From an uncultured Bacteroidales bacterium (GTDB taxonomy: Bacteria; Bacteroidota; Bacteroidia; Bacteroidales; UBA932): a stretch of DNA of 47,627 nt. The stretch lies in the NCBI GenBank assembly GCA_944326225.1, contig CALVDI010000012.1, positions 1 to 47,627 on the forward strand, given 5' to 3'. This document shows positions 8,048-16,384 of this stretch, one piece after another. How positions within the stretch are numbered: the stretch's first letter is position 1; every line of letters begins with the position of its first letter. The position numbers were made by a program, and so were the translations under genes. The notes beneath the pieces were generated by a model that searched no databases, was not told the origin of the DNA, and saw only the letters and a program-made list of their open reading frames with translations.

Positions 8048-9979
8048 ATGGGAAAGATTATTGGAATAGACCTTGGAACCACCAACTCCTGCGTAGCAGT
8101 GATGGAAGGTAACGAGCCCGCTGTCATCATCAACAGCGAGGGCAAGAGGACCACTCCTTCGGTAGTGGCATTCACCGACAACGGTGAGAGAAAGATAGGT
8201 GACCCGGCCAAGAGGCAGGCTATCACCAACCCTTACAAGACCATCTTCTCTATCAAGAGATTCATGGGCGAGCCTTATGACAGGGTTCAGAACGAGATAT
8301 CCCGCGTGCCTTATAAGGTAGTGCGCGGTGACAACGGCACTGCACGTGTCGATATCGACGGCCGTCTCTATTCTCCTCAGGAGATATCGGCGATGATTCT
8401 TCAGAAGATGAAGAAGACAGCCGAGGATTATCTCGGACAGGAAGTGACTGAGGCTGTCATCACGGTACCCGCTTACTTCAGCGACTCTCAGAGACAGGCC
8501 ACGAAAGAAGCCGGTGAGATCGCGGGCCTGAAGGTTAAGCGTATCATCAACGAGCCTACCGCAGCCGCGCTGGCCTACGGTATGGACAAGAAGAAGAACG
8601 ATATGAAGGTGGCCGTATACGACCTCGGCGGCGGTACATTCGATATATCGATTCTGGAACTCGGTGACGGCGTGTTCGAGGTTAAGTCCACCAACGGTGA
8701 TACCCACCTCGGCGGCGATGACTTCGACCACAGGATCATCGACTGGATGGCTACTGAGTTCATGAATGACAATCCCGGCGTGGACCTGAGGAAAGACCCC
8801 ATGGCCCTGCAGAGACTGAAAGAGGCAGCCGAGAAAGCCAAGATCGAGCTTTCCAGCCAGACCTCCACGGAGATCAACCTGCCTTATATCATGCCTGTGG
8901 ACGGTGTGCCCAAACACCTGGTAAGGACTCTTACCCGCGCCAAGTTCGAGCAGCTTTGCGATGACCTGATCCAGAGGACTATCGAGCCTTGCCGCAAGGC
9001 AGTCGCCGATGCCGGTCTGAAGGTGTCCGACATAGACGAGGTGCTGCTCGTCGGCGGTTCGACCCGTATCCCCGCCATCCAGCAGATCGTCGAGAAGTTC
9101 TTCGGAAAGGCTCCCAACAAGGGTGTCAACCCCGATGAGGTAGTGGCTGTAGGCGCTGCCATCCAGGGCGGTGTCCTCGCCGGTGACGTGAAGGATGTCC
9201 TCCTGCTGGATGTGACCCCTCTGTCCCTGGGTATCGAGACCCTCGGCGGTGTGATGACCAAGCTGATCGAGGCCAACACCACCATACCTACCCGTAAGTC
9301 GGAGGTATTCTCCACCGCATCGGACAACCAGCCTTCGGTAGAGATTCACGTCCTCCAGGGCGAGCGTTCAATGGCCCGTGACAACAAGACCATCGGCCGC
9401 TTCCACCTCGACGGCATCACTCCCGCTCCCCGTGGTATCCCTCAGATCGAGGTTACCTTCGATATCGATGCCAACGGTATCCTGAACGTGTCCGCAAAGG
9501 ACAAGGCTACCGGCAAGGAGCAGAAGATACGTATCGAGGCTTCTTCAGGACTGAGCGAGGACGAGATCAAGAGGATGCGTGACGAGGCCAAGGCCAACGA
9601 GGCAGCCGACAAGGCCGAGCGTGAGAAGATTGACAAGATCAACGGTGCCGATGCCCTCATCTTCCAGAGCGAGAAGAACCTCAAGGAGTACGGCGACAAG
9701 ATACCCGCTGACAAGAAGGGTGCCATCGAGAATGCTCTCGGTCAGCTCAAGGAGGCTCACAAGTCGCAGAACATCTCCGACATCGACCGTGCCACCGAGG
9801 CTCTGAACAACGCATGGCACGCCGCTTCCGAGGATATGGCCCGCGCCGCACAGGCAGGTCCTTCCGCCGGTGCAGGCAGTCAGACCGGCAGCCAGACAAG
9901 CGGCGGATCATCCTCCAACAGCGGCTCCAACTCCGGTGACGACAACGTCAAGGACGTGGACTACGAGGAGGTCAAATAA
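8048..9979 (+). CDS. dnaK: Chaperone DnaK (Hsp70)
   Basis: 643 residues, full length. The ATPase domain (about 1-385) begins with [15 protein letters not shown] and contains the phosphate-binding segments [12 protein letters not shown] and [14 protein letters not shown]. The linker and substrate-binding domain follow ([18 protein letters not shown]), then a helical lid and a Gly/Ser-rich tail ending DVDYEEVK. It binds unfolded peptides in an ATP cycle driven by DnaJ and GrpE, which are encoded together 6 kb downstream rather than in this transcription unit. Codon use is strongly biased to GAG, AAG and CTC/CTG, as expected of a highly expressed gene. A terminator follows at 10026. I see no clear promoter consensus upstream, which may mean heat-shock control by another signal. 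Confidence 0.98.
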   Translation: MGKIIGIDLGTTNSCVAVMEGNEPAVIINSEGKRTTPSVVAFTDNGERKIGDPAKRQAITNPYKTIFSIKRFMGEPYDRVQNEISRVPYKVVRGDNGTARVDIDGRLYSPQEISAMILQKMKKTAEDYLGQEVTEAVITVPAYFSDSQRQATKEAGEIAGLKVKRIINEPTAAALAYGMDKKKNDMKVAVYDLGGGTFDISILELGDGVFEVKSTNGDTHLGGDDFDHRIIDWMATEFMNDNPGVDLRKDPMALQRLKEAAEKAKIELSSQTSTEINLPYIMPVDGVPKHLVRTLTRAKFEQLCDDLIQRTIEPCRKAVADAGLKVSDIDEVLLVGGSTRIPAIQQIVEKFFGKAPNKGVNPDEVVAVGAAIQGGVLAGDVKDVLLLDVTPLSLGIETLGGVMTKLIEANTTIPTRKSEVFSTASDNQPSVEIHVLQGERSMARDNKTIGRFHLDGITPAPRGIPQIEVTFDIDANGILNVSAKDKATGKEQKIRIEASSGLSEDEIKRMRDEAKANEAADKAEREKIDKINGADALIFQSEKNLKEYGDKIPADKKGAIENALGQLKEAHKSQNISDIDRATEALNNAWHAASEDMARAAQAGPSAGAGSQTGSQTSGGSSSNSGSNSGDDNVKDVDYEEVK

Positions 9980-10025
9980 TCCCGAGATTTTCTTACTTAT
10001 ATAGTTTATTGATTAGTGTTGAAAG

Positions 10026-10058
10026 GCCGTTCCGGATTCATCCCCGGAGCGGCTTTTT
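10026..10058 (+). terminator. Rho-independent terminator after dnaK
   Basis: GCCGTTCCGG and CCGGAGCGGC pair over 10 bp (one G-U) around an 8-base loop, followed by five T. It lies 46 bases after the dnaK stop. Confidence 0.85.
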
Positions 10059-10121
10059 GTATTTAGGAAAGTATTGCTGAAAATTTTCTCGTTTCTCACT
10101 GCTCGCTTAGGATGGAATAGT

Positions 10122-10129
10122 TATCTTTG
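10122..10129 (+). promoter_or_regulatory. -7 promoter box upstream of the Rpn gene
   Basis: TATCTTTG matches the Bacteroidota -7 consensus exactly. It is 274 bases upstream of the Rpn start, so it either gives a long leader or drives a short transcript with the 17-codon frame at 10138. The -33 element is weak. Confidence 0.45.
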
Positions 10130-10403
10130 TGGTGTCATGGACAGAGAATTTAGAATCATTGCAATTTTAATCATTCGCTGGTTGTCTTAATCCTTGTTCT
10201 ATTGGAATATGGTCTGTGACTTATTACCTGCATCTATGTTGTGCCGGTAAACTGCCTTAAGGATTGAGGAGGAAGATTGTGCCGGTTTTTGGATGAAATT
10301 ACCAAAACTGTAAAAAAATAACTGTTTGTTAGGAAGTTAGGGGTAGGAGTATGGGAAATAATTCATAGCTTTGTCTCCAGTTAATTTAAAAAGTGTAGGA
10401 GAT

Positions 10404-11378
10404 ATGAAGTATTTGGACCCTAAGGCCGATCTGACTTTCAAGAAAGTGTTCGGCGAGCATCAGGATTTGGTAATCAGCTTTCTCAATGCGCTGTTGCCTT
10501 TTGAAAACGAAGAGGAGGAGATTAAGAGTGTGGAGTATCTGAGCCCCGAACTGGTACCTCTCAATCCTTTGAAAAAGGACAGCATAGTGGATGTGCGTTG
10601 CAAGGACGGTCTCGGCCGTCAGTTTATCGTGGAGATGCAGATGATGTGGACTCCGGAGTATAAGCAGCGCGTGCTGTTCAATGCATCGAAGGCTTATGTG
10701 AGCCAGCTTGGCAAGAGCCGTCATTATGAGCTTCTTCAGCCTGTGTATTCATTGAATCTGGTGAATGATGTATTCTGCGACGGAGATGAATATTACCACG
10801 ATTACCGTATAGTTGAAGTTGCTGAGACAAAGGAGGTGATAGAGGGACTTCGTTTTATCTTTATCGAACTGCCAAAGTTCACACCGAAGAGTTACGGTGA
10901 CAAGCGGATGCAGGTACTGTGGCTGCGTTATCTTACGGAGATAGACGAGGATACCCGTGAGGTGCCGAAGGAATTGCTGGACAATCCGGAGATAGGGAAG
11001 GCGCTTGAGGAGGTGGAGGAGTCAGCGTTTACAGAGGAGGAACTGCTCGGTTACGATCATTTTTGGGATATGCTGGGCGCATCAAGGCTTCTTATGATAG
11101 GCTCTATCCGTAGGGGGCTGAAAGAGGGAATGGAGAAAGGAATGGAGAAAGGAATGGAGAAGGGAATGGAGAAGGGAATGGAGAAGGGTTTGAAAGAAGG
11201 TTTGGAGAAAGGGATTAAAGAAGGAATGAAGAATGGGTTGGAGAAAGGCCGCGCGGAAGGTATGCGCGAGATGATAGCCAGGATGCGGGAAAGAGGACAG
11301 TCCGTATCCCGGATAAGTGAGTTGACAGGAATTCCTGAAAAAGAGATAGACGATATGACTCGGGATAAAGAGAAGTAA
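10404..11378 (+). CDS. Rpn-family PD-(D/E)XK nuclease (RpnL-like)
   Basis: A 324-residue protein of the Rpn/transposase_31-like PD-(D/E)XK family. It opens with MKYLDPKADLTFKKVFGEH, typical of the Bacteroidota members, and carries the nuclease core DSIVDVRC then FIVEMQMMW (Asp, then ExQ). The C-terminal third holds a run of 4-residue repeats (EKGM type, residues about 238-290) encoded by a 12-bp tandem repeat, then a helical end with RISELTGIPEKEID. In Escherichia coli, Rpn proteins are toxic nucleases in anti-phage toxin-antitoxin systems in which the C-terminal part is also translated alone as an inhibitor. I chose the ATG at 10404; a TTG 11 codons earlier is possible. It is convergent with nadD, with 7 bases between the stops. 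Confidence 0.88.
   Translation: MKYLDPKADLTFKKVFGEHQDLVISFLNALLPFENEEEEIKSVEYLSPELVPLNPLKKDSIVDVRCKDGLGRQFIVEMQMMWTPEYKQRVLFNASKAYVSQLGKSRHYELLQPVYSLNLVNDVFCDGDEYYHDYRIVEVAETKEVIEGLRFIFIELPKFTPKSYGDKRMQVLWLRYLTEIDEDTREVPKELLDNPEIGKALEEVEESAFTEEELLGYDHFWDMLGASRLLMIGSIRRGLKEGMEKGMEKGMEKGMEKGMEKGLKEGLEKGIKEGMKNGLEKGRAEGMREMIARMRERGQSVSRISELTGIPEKEIDDMTRDKEK
11094..11378 (+). CDS. Possible internal RpnS-like antitoxin within the Rpn gene
   Basis: An in-frame ATG at 11094 (residue 231 of the full protein) would give a 94-residue product made of the repeat helix and C-terminal domain. AAGG lies 6 bases upstream, a plausible ribosome site. Another in-frame ATG is at 11070. In the described Rpn systems the separately translated C-terminal part blocks the full-length toxin. 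That this happens here is inference from architecture only. Confidence 0.35.
   Translation: MIGSIRRGLKEGMEKGMEKGMEKGMEKGMEKGLKEGLEKGIKEGMKNGLEKGRAEGMREMIARMRERGQSVSRISELTGIPEKEIDDMTRDKEK
11115..11270 (+). repeat. 12-bp tandem repeat array in the Rpn gene
   Basis: Thirteen 12-base units in register with codons. Five central units (11127-11186) are nearly identical (GGAATGGAGAAA or GGAATGGAGAAG), coding for GMEK; the flanking units have diverged (GLKE, GLEK, GIKE, GMKN, GRAE). Copy-number change would keep the reading frame. Confidence 0.9.
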
Positions 11379-11385
11379 GTTTGTG

Positions 11386-11916
11386 CTAGTTCTGTTGCGC
11401 GGTGCGGATGCTGGTTGACGAGATGTCCAGAATGGGGGCGTCAGCTAGGAATCGGACGCCGCGCACACCCGGCATGGCGGAGATTTCGCGGCAGGCGTTT
11501 TCTCCGTCGTATCCATGGCGGGGATAGACCCATACTTCGAATTCTGCCAATATCTCCGATCCTCTGTACCATCGCCGGATGCTTTCTATGTTGTCTCCGC
11601 CGATGAGCAGGATCAGGTTGGTGTCCGGCTCTGTCTCTTTTATGCTGTGCAGGGTGCGGATGGTGTACAGGGGTTCCGGCATGTGATATTCGATGTCCGA
11701 TACAGTGATTTTCGGAGACAGGTCCTCGAAGGCTCGGTGTACCTGCTCAAGCCGGACTTTGGGGTCGGCCAGGGAGGCTGTATCCTTGAACGGGTTGTGT
11801 GGGGACGGTATGATCACCACTGCGTCCACTTCCGGCATGGCGGCGACATAGCGTGCAATGCCGGTGTGTCCGTAGTGTACGGGATTGAATGAACCGAAAT
11901 ACAGTACTTTATTCAT
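11386..11916 (-). CDS. nadD: Nicotinate-nucleotide adenylyltransferase, short C-terminus
   Basis: 176 residues. It adenylates nicotinate mononucleotide to deamido-NAD. The nucleotidyltransferase signature GSFNPVHYGHTG is at residues 8-19, LLIGGDNIESIRRW sits mid-protein, and the conserved ISSTSIR is at the end. The protein stops 4 residues after that motif (TAQQN), whereas the family normally continues for 15-25 residues with a segment like LPxxVxxYI. The following bases in any frame do not restore it. The stop is 7 bases from the end of the convergent Rpn gene. It lies 11 bases downstream of gmk and is probably co-transcribed with it. Activity is likely but unproven, since the catalytic motifs are kept. 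Confidence 0.9.
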   Translation of the reverse strand: MNKVLYFGSFNPVHYGHTGIARYVAAMPEVDAVVIIPSPHNPFKDTASLADPKVRLEQVHRAFEDLSPKITVSDIEYHMPEPLYTIRTLHSIKETEPDTNLILLIGGDNIESIRRWYRGSEILAEFEVWVYPRHGYDGENACREISAMPGVRGVRFLADAPILDISSTSIRTAQQN

Positions 11917-11927
11917 CCTTAGAACGT

Positions 11928-12500
11928 TTATGCCTTAAGACCGGTGAAGCTTTCAATCAGGCTGTCTGCCTCTGCAAGCGTACGTTCCAGACAGTCATTT
12001 TCAAGGACCTTGTCGAAGCGGGACTCGTAACCGAGTTCCTCGGCGGCTTTGGCGACCCGACGCTCAATGGCTTCAGGGGTGTCAGTCCCGCGGCATTCAA
12101 GCCTTCTCCGCAGCTCTCCGATCGAGGGCGGCTTGACGAAGACGGACATGGCGCTGTCTCCGAATATCCGCTTTAGATTGACTCCGCCCTTGACATCTAT
12201 ATCGAAGAGGATGACATGCCCTTTGGCCCAGATGCGCTCCACCTCTGACCGAAGTGTTCCGTAAAACGAGCCGGGGTAGACCTCTTCGTATTCCACAAAA
12301 GCGTCCCGGGCTATAAGTGCCCTGAACTGCTGTTCGGAGAAGAAATAGTATTCCACTCCGTCCCGCTCAGAACCTCTGGGGGATCGGGATGTCGCTGATA
12401 TGGAGAATTCCAGAAACGGGTATTTTTTCAGGAGATGGCCTACGACCGTGCTCTTGCCTGCCCCTGACGGAGCCGAGAATATGATTACTTTTTTGTTCAT
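11928..12500 (-). CDS. gmk: Guanylate kinase
   Basis: 190 residues, normal length. It phosphorylates GMP to GDP with ATP. The P-loop APSGAGKST is at residues 10-18, followed by the GMP-binding segment ISATSRSPRGSERDGVEYYFF, and VILFDIDVKGGVNLK. Upstream of nadD in a two-gene minus-strand unit. A -7 box (12505-12512) ends 4 bases before the ATG, suggesting a leaderless mRNA. The divergent aldolase gene uses an overlapping promoter region. Confidence 0.97.
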   Translation of the reverse strand: MNKKVIIFSAPSGAGKSTVVGHLLKKYPFLEFSISATSRSPRGSERDGVEYYFFSEQQFRALIARDAFVEYEEVYPGSFYGTLRSEVERIWAKGHVILFDIDVKGGVNLKRIFGDSAMSVFVKPPSIGELRRRLECRGTDTPEAIERRVAKAAEELGYESRFDKVLENDCLERTLAEADSLIESFTGLKA

Positions 12501-12522
12501 TCTGCAAAAATATTTAAATTTG
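12492..12522 (+). promoter_or_regulatory. Promoter of the aldolase gene
   Basis: TTTG (12492-12495), 19 bases, then TAAATTTG (12515-12522): a complete Bacteroidota promoter. It predicts a leader of about 40 bases before the ATG at 12567. Confidence 0.75.
12505..12512 (-). promoter_or_regulatory. -7 promoter box of gmk-nadD
   Basis: On the minus strand TATTTTTG fits TAnnTTTG and ends 4 bases before the gmk ATG. It sits inside the spacer of the opposing aldolase promoter, so the two may interfere with each other. Confidence 0.5.
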
Positions 12523-12566
12523 CGATAGATAAGAAAGAATATTTAACTCTAAAACAGATATAGACT

Positions 12567-13529
12567 ATGGTATCTTACAAAGATCTCGGCCTGGTGAACT
12601 CAAGGGAGCTCTTCAAGAAGGCCATCAACGGCGGTTATGCATTACCGGCATTCAACTTTAACAACATGGAGCAGATGCAGGCGATTATCCAGGCCTGCGT
12701 GGAGACCAAGTCTCCTGTTATCCTTCAGGTGTCCAGCGGTGCCAGGAAGTACGCCAACCAGACGATTCTCCGCTATATGGCTCAGGGCGGTGTCGAGTAC
12801 GCAAAGGAACTGGGCTGCCAGATTCCTATCGTACTGCATCTGGACCACGGCGATACTTTTGAACTCTGCAAGAGCTGTATCGAGTACGGTTTCTCATCGG
12901 TAATGATAGACGGTTCATCCAAACCTTATGATGAGAATGTGGAGCTGACCAGAAAGGTCGTGGAGTATGCCCATCAGTATGACGTTACTGTTGAGGGTGA
13001 GCTCGGTGTGCTGGCCGGTGTGGAGGATGACGTGAAGGCCGAGAGCCATACGTACACACGCCCTGAGGAGGTTGAGGACTTTGTCAGCAAGACGGGCGTG
13101 GATTCCCTCGCCATATCTATAGGTACATCCCATGGTGCTTACAAGTTCAAGCCGGGGCAGAAGCCGGAGATCCGTCTTGATATCCTGCATGAGATAGAAA
13201 AGAGGATTCCCGGATTCCCTATCGTCCTTCACGGCTCTTCATCCGTGCCTCAGGATATCGTGGCGGAGATCAACCATTATGGCGGCCATCTTAAAGACTC
13301 TATAGGTATTCCGGAGGATCAGCTCCGCGAGGCCGCCAAGTCAGCAGTATGCAAGATCAACATTGACAGCGACGGCCGTCTGGCCATGACCGCTGCCATC
13401 CGCAAGGTGTTCGTGGAGCATCCTGAGGAGTTTGATCCCAGAAAGTATTTAGGCCCTGCAAGAGAGAAACTTAAAGAGCTTTACAAGCACAAGATATACG
13501 ATGTGCTCGGCAGCAATGACAAGATGTAA
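12567..13529 (+). CDS. fba: Class II fructose-bisphosphate aldolase
   Basis: 320 residues. It splits fructose 1,6-bisphosphate into dihydroxyacetone phosphate and glyceraldehyde 3-phosphate in glycolysis and runs the reverse reaction in gluconeogenesis. Zinc and active-site motifs are visible: LPAFNFNN near the start, VLHLDHGDTFE (metal His and catalytic Asp), YGFSSVMIDGSS, VEGELG, AISIGTSHGAYKF, and VLHGSSSVPQ with the later INIDSDGR phosphate-binding segment. Monocistronic with its own promoter. A hairpin-forming repeat lies 22 bases after the stop. Confidence 0.97.
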   Translation: MVSYKDLGLVNSRELFKKAINGGYALPAFNFNNMEQMQAIIQACVETKSPVILQVSSGARKYANQTILRYMAQGGVEYAKELGCQIPIVLHLDHGDTFELCKSCIEYGFSSVMIDGSSKPYDENVELTRKVVEYAHQYDVTVEGELGVLAGVEDDVKAESHTYTRPEEVEDFVSKTGVDSLAISIGTSHGAYKFKPGQKPEIRLDILHEIEKRIPGFPIVLHGSSSVPQDIVAEINHYGGHLKDSIGIPEDQLREAAKSAVCKINIDSDGRLAMTAAIRKVFVEHPEEFDPRKYLGPAREKLKELYKHKIYDVLGSNDKM

Positions 13530-13551
13530 GAATATAAAAGTAAAAAAAATG

Positions 13552-13584
13552 TCACATTTTGGAGATACCCCGATTGAAATGTGA
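13552..13584. other. Inverted repeat after the aldolase gene
   Basis: TCACATTT (13552-13559) and AAATGTGA (13577-13584) form an 8-bp stem with a 17-base loop. There is no T-run after it on the plus strand, but a run of A precedes it, so it would read as a terminator on the minus strand, where no gene needs one. It could also be an operator for the lipoprotein gene. Confidence 0.3.
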
Positions 13585-13632
13585 AATTAGAAAATTTTAT
13601 ATTCAGTATTAATTTAATAAATTTTTAAACGT

Positions 13633-14217
13633 ATGAAAACAAAAATTTTTCCTATTGTATGCGCAGGTTTTGCCGTCATGATGGCTGTCAATTCATGTGG
13701 AGGACAGAAACAGGTAGTCAATGCAGGTAAGACAGAAATTGTAATGCCATTCAGTACTCCGGAATATAGAACTGATGCAGATTATTTCCGTGCCACTGCC
13801 TCTGGTACCAGTACGAATCTGGAAATGGCCCGTACTGCTGCTGAACTTAATGCCAGAAATGCGTTGGCATCTCAGGTTGAGATTGTCGTACAGTCCGTTA
13901 GTCTCAGCTATATGAATCAGAGGGATATTGCGGACCGATCAGAGTTTGAAGGTAAATTGGAGCAGGCTTCCAAGCAGATAGTCAATCAGAAACTGCCGGA
14001 AGTTAAGATTAAGGATACAAAGTTGTATCAGAATGCGGACGGCTCATATGAGTATTGGGCTAATGTCGAGATGCCGAAAACTGCTATAGTAGAAGGTTTG
14101 GAAGAAGTGATCAGCAGTGATGAAAAACTTGCTTTGGATTTTGATCAACATCTCTTTATGAAGACATTCGAGGAGGAGATGAAAGCGTACGGTGCTGAGG
14201 CCGGCCGTACATTATAA
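13633..14217 (+). CDS. LPP20-like lipoprotein
   Basis: 194 residues. A lipoprotein signal peptide runs to Cys22 (AVNSC), followed by a short linker and a domain with the pattern RATASGTS-(x)n-ARTAAELNARNALASQ, a feature of LPP20-like lipoproteins. The domain has several charged helices and a YWANVEMPK strand. Function is unknown; such proteins sit in the periplasm or outer membrane. The gene is AT-richer than its neighbours. An attenuator-like terminator lies between it and the next gene, so the two may be partly co-expressed. I am fairly sure of the lipoprotein call and less of the family. Confidence 0.65.
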   Translation: MKTKIFPIVCAGFAVMMAVNSCGGQKQVVNAGKTEIVMPFSTPEYRTDADYFRATASGTSTNLEMARTAAELNARNALASQVEIVVQSVSLSYMNQRDIADRSEFEGKLEQASKQIVNQKLPEVKIKDTKLYQNADGSYEYWANVEMPKTAIVEGLEEVISSDEKLALDFDQHLFMKTFEEEMKAYGAEAGRTL

Positions 14218-14237
14218 GTCTTCTATCTGTCATATGG

Positions 14238-14274
14238 GAGCTCTCACCGTCTATGGCGGGAGCTCTTGTTTTTT
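14238..14274 (+). terminator. Terminator or attenuator between lipoprotein and transglutaminase-like genes
   Basis: GAGCTC (14238-14243) pairs with GAGCTC (14260-14265), with CCG/CGG pairs inside; TTGTTTTTT follows. It ends 17 bases before the next ATG, so any co-transcription needs read-through. Confidence 0.65.
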
Positions 14275-14290
14275 AATTAAAGATTAGGTT

Positions 14291-15739
14291 ATGAAGATCA
14301 GAAAAATAATATTCTTGACATTCGCGATGATGTCAGTGTCTATGCTTTCCTATGCACAGGAAGACGAGTTCGGGGAATTCTACAAACAGCGGACGCAGGA
14401 ATTCAAAGACTGGCGGCATAAAGCTAATGCTGAATTTTCAGAGTATCTGGCAGCGGCATGGCAGGAGTTTATGATACAGAGAGGCAGAGAGGATCCTGTC
14501 GGACCTGTCTCAGATATCCCCGTATATTACGATAAGAATGAATTGCGTTCTTTGCCTCATGGTCTCCCGTCTCCTGGATACGGGTTTGCTTCGAACTTCT
14601 TGGAATATCCGATAGTGTCTGAAGGAGATTTTGATCACGATAGAAAAAATGTAGTGTTGGATTTTTACGGTATTAAAGAGGAAATACCGTTCGCAGACAA
14701 TATGTGTCTTCCAAGAATAGGCGCAACAGAGCAGGATGCATCCAACGGATGGAAAATTCTCTCTGATTCTGACTTCATGATGACAATTGAGGCCTTTCTT
14801 GCTATGCAGAGAAAATACTCACTGAGTGATTGGGCATTATATTCAGCGGTTAAAAAGTTTACGGATGCTGTGTATATAGCGGAGTATATCAACGAAAAAA
14901 TCTTGACGCAGATGTTCTTGTTGAATCAGATGCAGTATAGGGCCAGAGTCGGTTCTGTGGGAGGAGAACTTATTTTGCTGTTGCCTTTCACGCGGCCTGT
15001 TTATCAGGTGTCATATATCTCAGACGGAAGTGACGAATTATATATATTCTCATATTCTCGTATCAGCATGCAGGATCCATTGTATACGTTTTCAGATGAT
15101 TTTTCTGCTGCAAACCGTAAATTGGACCTTGTGATAGACAAACAGATGATGGTGGGAAAAGAGTTCTACCGTATGAAAAAAATGCCTGAATGGTCAGAAG
15201 CGGTAGGGGAAGATGTAATGGTTCCGTTAAATATTCCGTTTATTAAATTCACGCTGGATTATCCTCAGTCAGATTTGTCAATTTATCATAGATCCGATGT
15301 CGACTCAAAGTTAAAGGATGTTGTGTTTACTTTTATAAAATATAAGATGATTAAGGACACAATGGATACGGAAGAATCGGTCTCTTTCGTTCTTCGGCTG
15401 ATACAGAGGGGCTTTGAGTATAAAACGGATTATGAGATGTTTGGCCGTGCTAAACCGTTGTTTATTGAAGAGTCATTCTATTATGGTGCCAATAACTGTA
15501 AGGACAGAGTTCTGCTTTTTTCATGGATAGTTGAAGACTTGTTGGGGTTGGATGTTGTCGTATTCTGTTATAAAGGCCATGTTGCTTGCGGAGTAATGAT
15601 GCCGGATAGTGTTGCCGGGGACAGTTTTGAATATGAGGGACGCAGATATGTAATGTGCGATCCGACTTATATAGGAGCTCCTGTCGGTGCGACCATGCCT
15701 AAATACCGTAACGTGCAGCCTCAGATTATCAGACTATAA
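14291..15739 (+). CDS. Secreted transglutaminase-like protein
   Basis: 482 residues with a signal peptide (MKIRKIIFLTFAMMSVSMLSYAQ). Residues 25-60 are an amphipathic, aromatic-rich helix (FGEFYKQRTQEFKDWRHK). The C-terminal 90 residues hold a Cys-His-Asp arrangement in transglutaminase order: NNCKDRVLLF (Cys), GHVACGV (His) and CDPTYIGAPVG (Asp). This fold includes peptide-bond-modifying or protease-like enzymes; the substrate is unknown. The middle (about 60-390) is not recognised. It lies 73 bases after the LPP20-like lipoprotein gene, across a hairpin terminator. Base composition is AT-rich compared with the flanking core genes. Confidence 0.6.
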   Translation: MKIRKIIFLTFAMMSVSMLSYAQEDEFGEFYKQRTQEFKDWRHKANAEFSEYLAAAWQEFMIQRGREDPVGPVSDIPVYYDKNELRSLPHGLPSPGYGFASNFLEYPIVSEGDFDHDRKNVVLDFYGIKEEIPFADNMCLPRIGATEQDASNGWKILSDSDFMMTIEAFLAMQRKYSLSDWALYSAVKKFTDAVYIAEYINEKILTQMFLLNQMQYRARVGSVGGELILLLPFTRPVYQVSYISDGSDELYIFSYSRISMQDPLYTFSDDFSAANRKLDLVIDKQMMVGKEFYRMKKMPEWSEAVGEDVMVPLNIPFIKFTLDYPQSDLSIYHRSDVDSKLKDVVFTFIKYKMIKDTMDTEESVSFVLRLIQRGFEYKTDYEMFGRAKPLFIEESFYYGANNCKDRVLLFSWIVEDLLGLDVVVFCYKGHVACGVMMPDSVAGDSFEYEGRRYVMCDPTYIGAPVGATMPKYRNVQPQIIRL

Positions 15740-15811
15740 CTGACATTTTGTCCTCTCTTATTTTTGGCAGTGTTTTTGCGATACCTCTGCTGATTGATAA
15801 AAAGTGATATT

Positions 15812-16378
15812 ATGGCAGAAGTAGATATAGATAAAAAGGATGAGGCAAGAGTTCCTGAAGAAGGGAACGGAGATACAGGCCAGAAGAAGAAAAAGGCTGA
15901 CAAGTCTCATCATAAAGAAGAAAAGGAGAAAGAGCTCAGGGAACTGCAGGCCAAGATGGACGAGGTCAATGACAAGTACATCAGGCTTGCCGCTGAGTTT
16001 GACAATTACCGCAGGCGTACTGCCCGCGAGCGCCTTGATCTCATTTCTACAGCCGGAGAGGATATTATAAAAGGTATGCTCCCTGTGTTGGACGACTGCG
16101 AGAGGGCCTTGCAGGTGCTTAGGGAGTCTGGTTCGGACAAGGCTGCCGTAGAGGGTACGGAACTCATCTACAATAAGCTGATGTCCTATCTGAAAGGACG
16201 CGGACTGAGCGTCATAGAGGCCGTAGGGAAAGAACTGGATACCGACTTTCACGAGGCGGTGGCCCAGATGCCGGTTCAGGAGGCCGATAAGAAGAATAAG
16301 ATTATAGATGTCATCCAGCCCGGTTACAAGTTGAATGACAAAGTTATACGTTTTGCAAAAGTAGTAGTGGGGGTGTAA
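15812..16378 (+). CDS. grpE: Nucleotide exchange factor GrpE
   Basis: 188 residues. It releases ADP from DnaK. After a charged N-terminal tail (KKKKADKSHHKEEKEKEL) comes a long coiled-coil helix, the signature RLAAEFDNYRRRTARER, a four-helix bundle and the C-terminal beta-domain ending KVIRFAKVVVGV. I use the ATG at 15812; a TTG 6 codons upstream is possible. The stop is 6 bases before dnaJ, so the two form an operon. DnaK is encoded elsewhere in the window. Confidence 0.95.
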   Translation: MAEVDIDKKDEARVPEEGNGDTGQKKKKADKSHHKEEKEKELRELQAKMDEVNDKYIRLAAEFDNYRRRTARERLDLISTAGEDIIKGMLPVLDDCERALQVLRESGSDKAAVEGTELIYNKLMSYLKGRGLSVIEAVGKELDTDFHEAVAQMPVQEADKKNKIIDVIQPGYKLNDKVIRFAKVVVGV

Positions 16379-16384
16379 CGGACA

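Larger units (their letters stand above)
9980..10403. other. Intergenic region between dnaK and the Rpn gene
   Basis: This 424-base stretch holds the dnaK terminator (10026-10058), a -7 box TATCTTTG (10122-10129), and a 17-codon frame at 10138-10191 (MDREFRIIAILIIRWLS) starting 8 bases after that box. A 10-base direct repeat TTGTGCCGGT occurs at 10239-10248 and 10277-10286. I see no longer gene. The region is AT-rich and may be a long leader for the Rpn gene. Confidence 0.5.

Noticed and set aside
7958-9349. Long open frame on the minus strand opposite dnaK
   Set aside because: It is the mirror of a highly codon-biased dnaK gene; GAG/CTC-rich coding DNA leaves the opposite strand open. Its translation has no family motif.
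11115-11270. Repeat array considered as a CRISPR
   Set aside because: The 12-bp units are tandem, in frame with the coding sequence, and have no spacers.
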